52,955 bases of DNA from a bacterium D16-56 (lineage in GTDB: Bacteria > Bacillota > Clostridia > Lachnospirales > Lachnospiraceae). The position numbers and the translations under genes are program-made. Below the pieces are notes generated by a model, which saw only the letters and a program-made list of their open reading frames with translations, was not told where the DNA came from and did no database searches. The stretch is taken from contig RAYY01000034.1 in assembly GCA_003611875.1 (NCBI GenBank), positions 1-52,955 on the forward strand, given 5' to 3'. Positions 48,872 through 52,955 of this stretch are shown here, piece by piece. Within the stretch, counting starts at the first letter, position 1. Each line of letters opens with the position of its first letter.

Positions 48872-50640
48872 ATAAGAAAATATTTGATAATATGATCCGG
48901 AAGCCGCCACAGTCGTCGAAAGCAAAGTATGTATTCCTCAGTGATAATAAAGCAATATGTGAAGCCATTGTGACGGTAGGATTTCGGTGTGTTTACATTG
49001 ACAGCCGGGAATCTGAGGCGTTTTTTGATGCAGAAAGCTTCTGTGCCAGGATAAAGGAACTGATCTTTTCTGGGACAAATCTGACAGAATATATTTTTGT
49101 TCCGTCATGCTTCAGGAAAAGAACCAATGACCAGTTGGAAGCCGTCATGAAAGTAAACCAGATGGACTACATAACCGGTGCCTGGTCATTGTTCCGAGAT
49201 AAGGAGTATTTGGGGAAGTATGAGTACCAGGATGAGCTGGAGGAAATCCTTTATGGTTATGTCAGCAGGCATGATGGACCGGATGAGCTGCCTGTAGACA
49301 AGGAGCAGTTTATTAAACGGGCTCCGGATGGAAGTGAACGTGGGGTGATGGAGAAGGCCCTGGTGGATTATATCATTGAGACGGTATGTTTTTTTGTGGT
49401 GGATGGGGCGGTTTATATCTATCACGATGGGGTCTATCGGGAAGACCTAAACGGCATAGAGATGAAATCCATTATCCAGTCCCTGCTGTATGATAAGTAT
49501 ATTAATTTCCGGACTATCAGCGGTATATATCGGCTGCTGGTGGATCAATGGGCAGTCCAGAAGCGTTATGAGGAGCTGAATGCTTATCCGGCTCATTGGA
49601 TTAATTTCCGGAATGGCTTTTTTGACGTGAAAGAATTTAAGCTGTACAAGCACCATCCTAAGTACTTGGCCATCAATCAGATCCCGCACGAACTGAATGT
49701 GGGGGTGAAGGACGACATGGATGCAGCAGGGCCGGAAACCATCCGTTTTCTGGAAAATGCGCTGCCAGATCCAGGGGATCGGATGCTCCTTTACCAATTT
49801 GCCGGGTATTGTATGACTAGGGATACCTGTATACAGAAATTCCTGATATTAAAGGGTGCGGGAGGGACCGGGAAAAGCCGGATTATTTCCATGATTCAGA
49901 ACATGGTAGGTACGGACAATGTGTCCGGAATGTCCATGGAGGCATTGACGCAGCGTTTTTATCCGGCCCAACTGCGGGGGAAGCTGCTGAATGCCTGTGC
50001 GGATATCAAAGGAGGGGCTCTGACCAGCGTAGATATCATAAAAGCAGCCACAGGGGAGGATCTGTTGGTCTATGAAAGGAAAGGCCGGGATCCCACTACG
50101 TTTCGGAGTTATGCGAAGCTGCTGTTTTCCGCAAATGAGATACCGATCAACCTAGATGAAAAATCGGATGCGCTTTACAGGCGGATGCTGATATTGGTTA
50201 TGGATAGAAAGCCGGAGAAGGAAGACCGGGATCTGGATGAAAAGCTGCAGCAGGAGGTAGATTACCTGATCTGGAAAGGGATTGCCGGACTTCGGATTCT
50301 GTATCAGGACGGGAACTTCCGGGAGACGGAGCGCAGCAGGCAGGAGGTAGAGAAGCTTCACCGGGCGGCAGATACTGTAAAGGCGTTTATGGATGAGTGC
50401 ACGGAACGGCAGCAGGGCAGCAGGATCAGGCGTAAGCTGTTGTATGAGACATATTGTGAGTATTGCAAGGGATACGGGAGGCGGACTCTGGGACAGAGTT
50501 CCTTTTATCGTCGGGTAGAGGAGATGGGGTATCAGCAAAAGCGGAGTAACGCAGACAGGCTTTTTTTGGATATTTCATTGTTGGATGAAGGATTTTTGGA
50601 TATTGACGTGGATGAGAAGCTTCCGTTTAACAAAAAGTGA
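48868..50640 (+). CDS. Phage/plasmid primase-helicase, D5/P4 type (SF3 helicase)
   Basis: Start ATG 48868 in ATGA overlap. 590 residues. A D5-N-like region (about 240-300) precedes the SF3 helicase: Walker A LILKGAGGTGKSRIISMIQN, then LRGKLLNACADIKGGALTSV (Walker B region), YAKLLFSANEIPINLDEKSD (sensor) and RRMLILVMDRK. The C-terminal domain has CEYCKGYGRRTLGQSSFYRR, a winged helix. No clear catalytic primase motif in the first 200 residues. It should unwind DNA at the origin. Confidence 0.85.
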   Translation: MNKKIFDNMIRKPPQSSKAKYVFLSDNKAICEAIVTVGFRCVYIDSRESEAFFDAESFCARIKELIFSGTNLTEYIFVPSCFRKRTNDQLEAVMKVNQMDYITGAWSLFRDKEYLGKYEYQDELEEILYGYVSRHDGPDELPVDKEQFIKRAPDGSERGVMEKALVDYIIETVCFFVVDGAVYIYHDGVYREDLNGIEMKSIIQSLLYDKYINFRTISGIYRLLVDQWAVQKRYEELNAYPAHWINFRNGFFDVKEFKLYKHHPKYLAINQIPHELNVGVKDDMDAAGPETIRFLENALPDPGDRMLLYQFAGYCMTRDTCIQKFLILKGAGGTGKSRIISMIQNMVGTDNVSGMSMEALTQRFYPAQLRGKLLNACADIKGGALTSVDIIKAATGEDLLVYERKGRDPTTFRSYAKLLFSANEIPINLDEKSDALYRRMLILVMDRKPEKEDRDLDEKLQQEVDYLIWKGIAGLRILYQDGNFRETERSRQEVEKLHRAADTVKAFMDECTERQQGSRIRRKLLYETYCEYCKGYGRRTLGQSSFYRRVEEMGYQQKRSNADRLFLDISLLDEGFLDIDVDEKLPFNKK

Positions 50641-50840
50641 CAGCTTTTGTGACAGGTAGTGACAGCTTTGTGACAGGTTTGTGACAGCTTTTTTCGGACA
50701 AAAAATACCCGCAAACCGTTGAAAAATAAGGAGATTTTGGAAAGTAGTGACAAAAGTGACAGCTTTTTCCAAATTTCTTACACGTGCGCGTGCGCGTACC
50801 TATATTATTTACCTGTCATTTTTGTCACAAGTGACACTAA
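50638..50840. repeat. Iteron-like TGACAG array, candidate replication origin
   Basis: TGACAG begins at 50638, 50650, 50660, 50671 and 50682, about one helical turn apart. Two more lie at 50748 (TGACAA) and 50758, then inverted forms (CTGTCA 50813, TTGTCA 50822) and TGACAC 50832. Between them are an A/T-rich stretch and the alternating CACGTGCGCGTGCGCGTAC. It sits directly after the SF3 helicase. Confidence 0.6.
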
Positions 50841-50870
50841 ATAAAAAAATATAAAAAAGAGAAAAGAGAA

Positions 50871-51170
50871 ATGAAAGAAAAAAAGAGAAGAGAGATCAGA
50901 GGAGGATTTTTGCAAAAAGCAGTGGCAGATATAAAACAAGCTGTCCAAATTGGAGATTCTCTGGAGATCAGGGTCGGCTATGATGGAGAAGGAAAACAGA
51001 TACGAAGAATAAAGGCATTAAAAGGCCGTGTAAAGGCAAAGTATCCGTATATTGTTGAGATTGAACTGTTTGGGAAGAAGATTTCAAGAAAGACGGTCAC
51101 CTATGTGGAACTGTTGACAGGGGAAGCAAAATGGAAGGGAGAGGTAAATGAGAACTGCGATAATCTATAA
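50871..51170 (+). CDS. Small basic protein with a Veg-like pattern
   Basis: 99 residues behind GAGAAAAGAGAA. LEIRVGYDGEGKQIRRIKAL, KGRVKAKYPYIVEIELFGKK and VTYVELLTGE recall the Veg beta-barrel, though the similarity is weak. It overlaps parA by 23 bases and may be part of the partition operon. Confidence 0.5.
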   Translation: MKEKKRREIRGGFLQKAVADIKQAVQIGDSLEIRVGYDGEGKQIRRIKALKGRVKAKYPYIVEIELFGKKISRKTVTYVELLTGEAKWKGEVNENCDNL

Positions 51171-51909
51171 TCATAAGGGTGGGTGCTCCAAAACTGTGAC
51201 GGCAATCAATTTTGCGGACAACCTGGCAGGCCGTGGGTACCAGGTGCTGGTTGTAGATATGGATCCGCAGGGAAATGCATCATCATTCTTCCGCAGATAT
51301 AATATTAACAAAACATCTGTTCGCGAGTTGCTGACAGGAGAGGTAAGGCCCAGCCGGTGCCGTTACCGGACAAATTATAAGGGGATAGACATTATTCCAT
51401 CGAGCCTCGGACTCAGAGCAGTCACATCAGATGCATTAGTGGCCGGGCGTGATACTTTGAAAGAAGGATTATGGGATATAAGCGATAAATATGATTATTG
51501 CATCATTGACTGTCCGCCAAGTGTAGACTTTCTGACAGAGGTTATCATGGCGACAGCGGATGATGTTGTCATTCCATTAAAACCAGACCGGTTTTCATCA
51601 GACGGGCTGTGGACTGTAATGGATTTGGTTTATAATTTCGGGCCGGAAGATGTAGCTGTGAGAGGATTGTTTACCCAGTTCTACCGCAATAAGGATACTT
51701 TTGCATCTATTAGAAATATAACAGAGACCAGCGGAGTGCCTGTGTATGACAACGTGATCAGGCGATGTTCGGCAGTGGATCATTCTATCCTGGTGCGGCG
51801 GCCACTAGCAAAGTGTGCGTCGAAATCTACAGCGGCGCAGGATTATAGGGATTTTACAGAGGAATATCTGGAGTGGGTAAAGGAGGTGAAAGAGGATGGC
51901 ATCGCTTAG
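51148..51909 (+). CDS. parA: ParA-family partition ATPase
   Basis: 253 residues. The deviant Walker A is IIYNHKGGCSKTVTAINFAD: the first lysine is kept but the usual G before KT is S. Walker A' is VVDMDPQGNAS and Walker B is YDYCIIDCPPSVDFL. No N-terminal HTH, so it is a small ParA type. It moves ParB-bound DNA on the nucleoid, for segregation of the excised circular form. GGGAGAGGTAA precedes the ATG. Confidence 0.88.
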   Translation: MRTAIIYNHKGGCSKTVTAINFADNLAGRGYQVLVVDMDPQGNASSFFRRYNINKTSVRELLTGEVRPSRCRYRTNYKGIDIIPSSLGLRAVTSDALVAGRDTLKEGLWDISDKYDYCIIDCPPSVDFLTEVIMATADDVVIPLKPDRFSSDGLWTVMDLVYNFGPEDVAVRGLFTQFYRNKDTFASIRNITETSGVPVYDNVIRRCSAVDHSILVRRPLAKCASKSTAAQDYRDFTEEYLEWVKEVKEDGIA

Positions 51910-52955
51910 CAGTCTGATTAATAGTCAGCCGAAGGAGAAGACAGGAAGATTTGGGGTTATCATGGTGCATTATAGTAAGCTGATTCCATCTGAGGCTAAT
52001 AACTATTCTACAGACAATATTGAGGAGCTTGCCAGGGCAATCCTGCTGTCTGGTGGTGTGAAGCAAAATCTGCTTGCCCGGAAAAAGTCTCCGGATGAAT
52101 ATGAATTGATTGCTGGCCACAGACGTCGCTTAGCGGTCAAATATCTGGTAGAGGAGATGGGGCAGGAAGAATATGCCATGATGCCTGTACATGTGGAGAA
52201 GGATGGGGATATCATTAGTGAGATCAATTTGATTCTTGCAAACTGCAGTATGCGTGAGAGATCTGATTGGGAAAAGATGATGGAAGTTGCCCGGCTGACA
52301 GAACTGATGAAGGCACTTCAGTCGGGAACGGAAGATGAACAGGAGCGGTTTAGGAGATTGTTTGGAAAAGAGCCTTCTGTGGGAGGCCGGGAGCTGCGGA
52401 AGATGGTTGCCGAGAGCCTGGGATTATCTGAAACAAAGGTTGCCAATCTTCGGCATATCAACAGCAGCCTAGTGCCGGAGTTGAAGGATCGGTTTCAGAC
52501 TGGGGAGATCGGAGTATCAGTGGCTAATGAGGCAGCAGGGCTGCCTGCTGAAGAACAGATGGAGTTGGCGAAAAAGGATAGGATTCAATTGGTTGATGTA
52601 AAGAGTAAATCTGTGTCAGAATCTGACACGGATGGTAAACTATCATCTTCTTGCCTGATCCAGACGGGGGATTGTCTGCAGGAGGAATGCGGCGGTAGCC
52701 TGGAGGCGCAGGGAAAAGAAAAAGATGGGGAGCCGCTTTCTGCATATGGAACCCCTAGGAAGATATATCCAGAGGACAGTTTGATTGCGACAGCTGGGTG
52801 TGATCGGACGAAGTTAAAGACAGAACCAAGAGAAAAAGGCCAGCAAATTGAAGGAGAGGAGCTGGGGGCCGGAGCAAAAGCCGCAAAAGTGAAAACCTAT
52901 GACCGTAATATTTTGGGAAAAATGATCGCAGAAGCGGAAAATGCATTGGATTTAA
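51896..52955 (+). CDS. parB: ParB-family centromere-binding protein (3' end outside window)
   Basis: ATG 51896 behind GGAGGTGAAAG overlaps the parA stop. Visible for 353 residues. The ParB N domain has SEANNYSTDNIEELARAILL and ELIAGHRRRLAVKYLV (the CTP-binding GHRR box). The HTH region has SLGLSETKVANLRHIN. From about 250 comes a long low-complexity linker. The palindrome at 52609-52633 lies inside this gene. Confidence 0.85.
   Translation, partial: MASLSSLINSQPKEKTGRFGVIMVHYSKLIPSEANNYSTDNIEELARAILLSGGVKQNLLARKKSPDEYELIAGHRRRLAVKYLVEEMGQEEYAMMPVHVEKDGDIISEINLILANCSMRERSDWEKMMEVARLTELMKALQSGTEDEQERFRRLFGKEPSVGGRELRKMVAESLGLSETKVANLRHINSSLVPELKDRFQTGEIGVSVANEAAGLPAEEQMELAKKDRIQLVDVKSKSVSESDTDGKLSSSCLIQTGDCLQEECGGSLEAQGKEKDGEPLSAYGTPRKIYPEDSLIATAGCDRTKLKTEPREKGQQIEGEELGAGAKAAKVKTYDRNILGKMIAEAENALDL
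52609..52633. promoter_or_regulatory. Candidate parS site inside parB
   Basis: ATCTGTGTCAGA-A-TCTGACACGGAT, centre 52621, is identical to the core of the palindrome at 33655-33687 with one changed base in the right arm. The codons read S-V-S-E-S-D-T-D in the linker, so the protein tolerates it. parS sites inside parB/spo0J are known in B. subtilis. Confidence 0.6.

Overview
The window looks like the chromosome of a gut Lachnospiraceae-type Clostridia bacterium (Firmicutes). The evidence is strong GGAGG-type ribosome sites, a YesM/YesN two-component system next to Lpl-type sugar ABC permeases, a folate ECF component (FolT) behind a THF riboswitch, and a LysM-GH18 spore-type hydrolase. Three parts can be separated.

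(1) 1-9.3 kb is an A+T-rich accessory or defence-type island. It starts with imperfect tandem noncoding repeats. A TIR-domain gene follows whose C-terminal half lies in the -1 frame; the junction has the layout of a programmed -1 frameshift site. Next come a kinase-like partner, several decayed genes (DUF5688-like, an unknown frameshifted gene, a SHOCT protein, small Cys-rich proteins), an XRE regulator, a YeeR-like membrane protein and a PIN toxin/antitoxin pair.

(2) 9.3-31.2 kb is chromosomal backbone. It holds an SPFH protein, a structured RNA with permuted tRNA-like arms (raiA-type candidate) and a complete dextran/isomalto-oligosaccharide locus. That locus has a GH13 alpha-glucosidase, YesN-like regulator, YesM-like kinase, lipoprotein binding protein, two permeases, a glucan-binding-repeat protein, a 1692-residue protein with about ten CBM-like modules, and a GH66 dextranase. 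In the inferred pathway, surface proteins capture dextran, GH66 cuts it, the ABC system imports the oligosaccharides and GH13 hydrolyses them. A tRNA-dihydrouridine synthase and riboswitch-controlled folT follow.

(3) From about 31.96 kb to the right edge is an integrated mobile element with phage and plasmid traits; its right end is outside the window. It interrupts the GH18 gene. It carries a large serine integrase, Uma2 protein, a DUF4258/YgiT pair with a broken toxin, two tandem type I toxin/antisense-RNA modules, a lipoprotein, an S24 repressor and a small Cro-like gene. Then come six divergent small-gene modules that share a covarying hairpin leader, two phage genes (replication-terminator-like and YfdQ/DUF2303-like), and four tandem modules made of the same plus-strand XRE 5' end followed by a different minus-strand unit (HicAB, RelB/YoeB, XRE, XRE). 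The last part has small genes, an HNH nuclease, an SF3 primase/helicase, iteron-like repeats, ParA and a partial ParB. A palindrome beside the integrase recurs inside parB and is a candidate centromere (parS).
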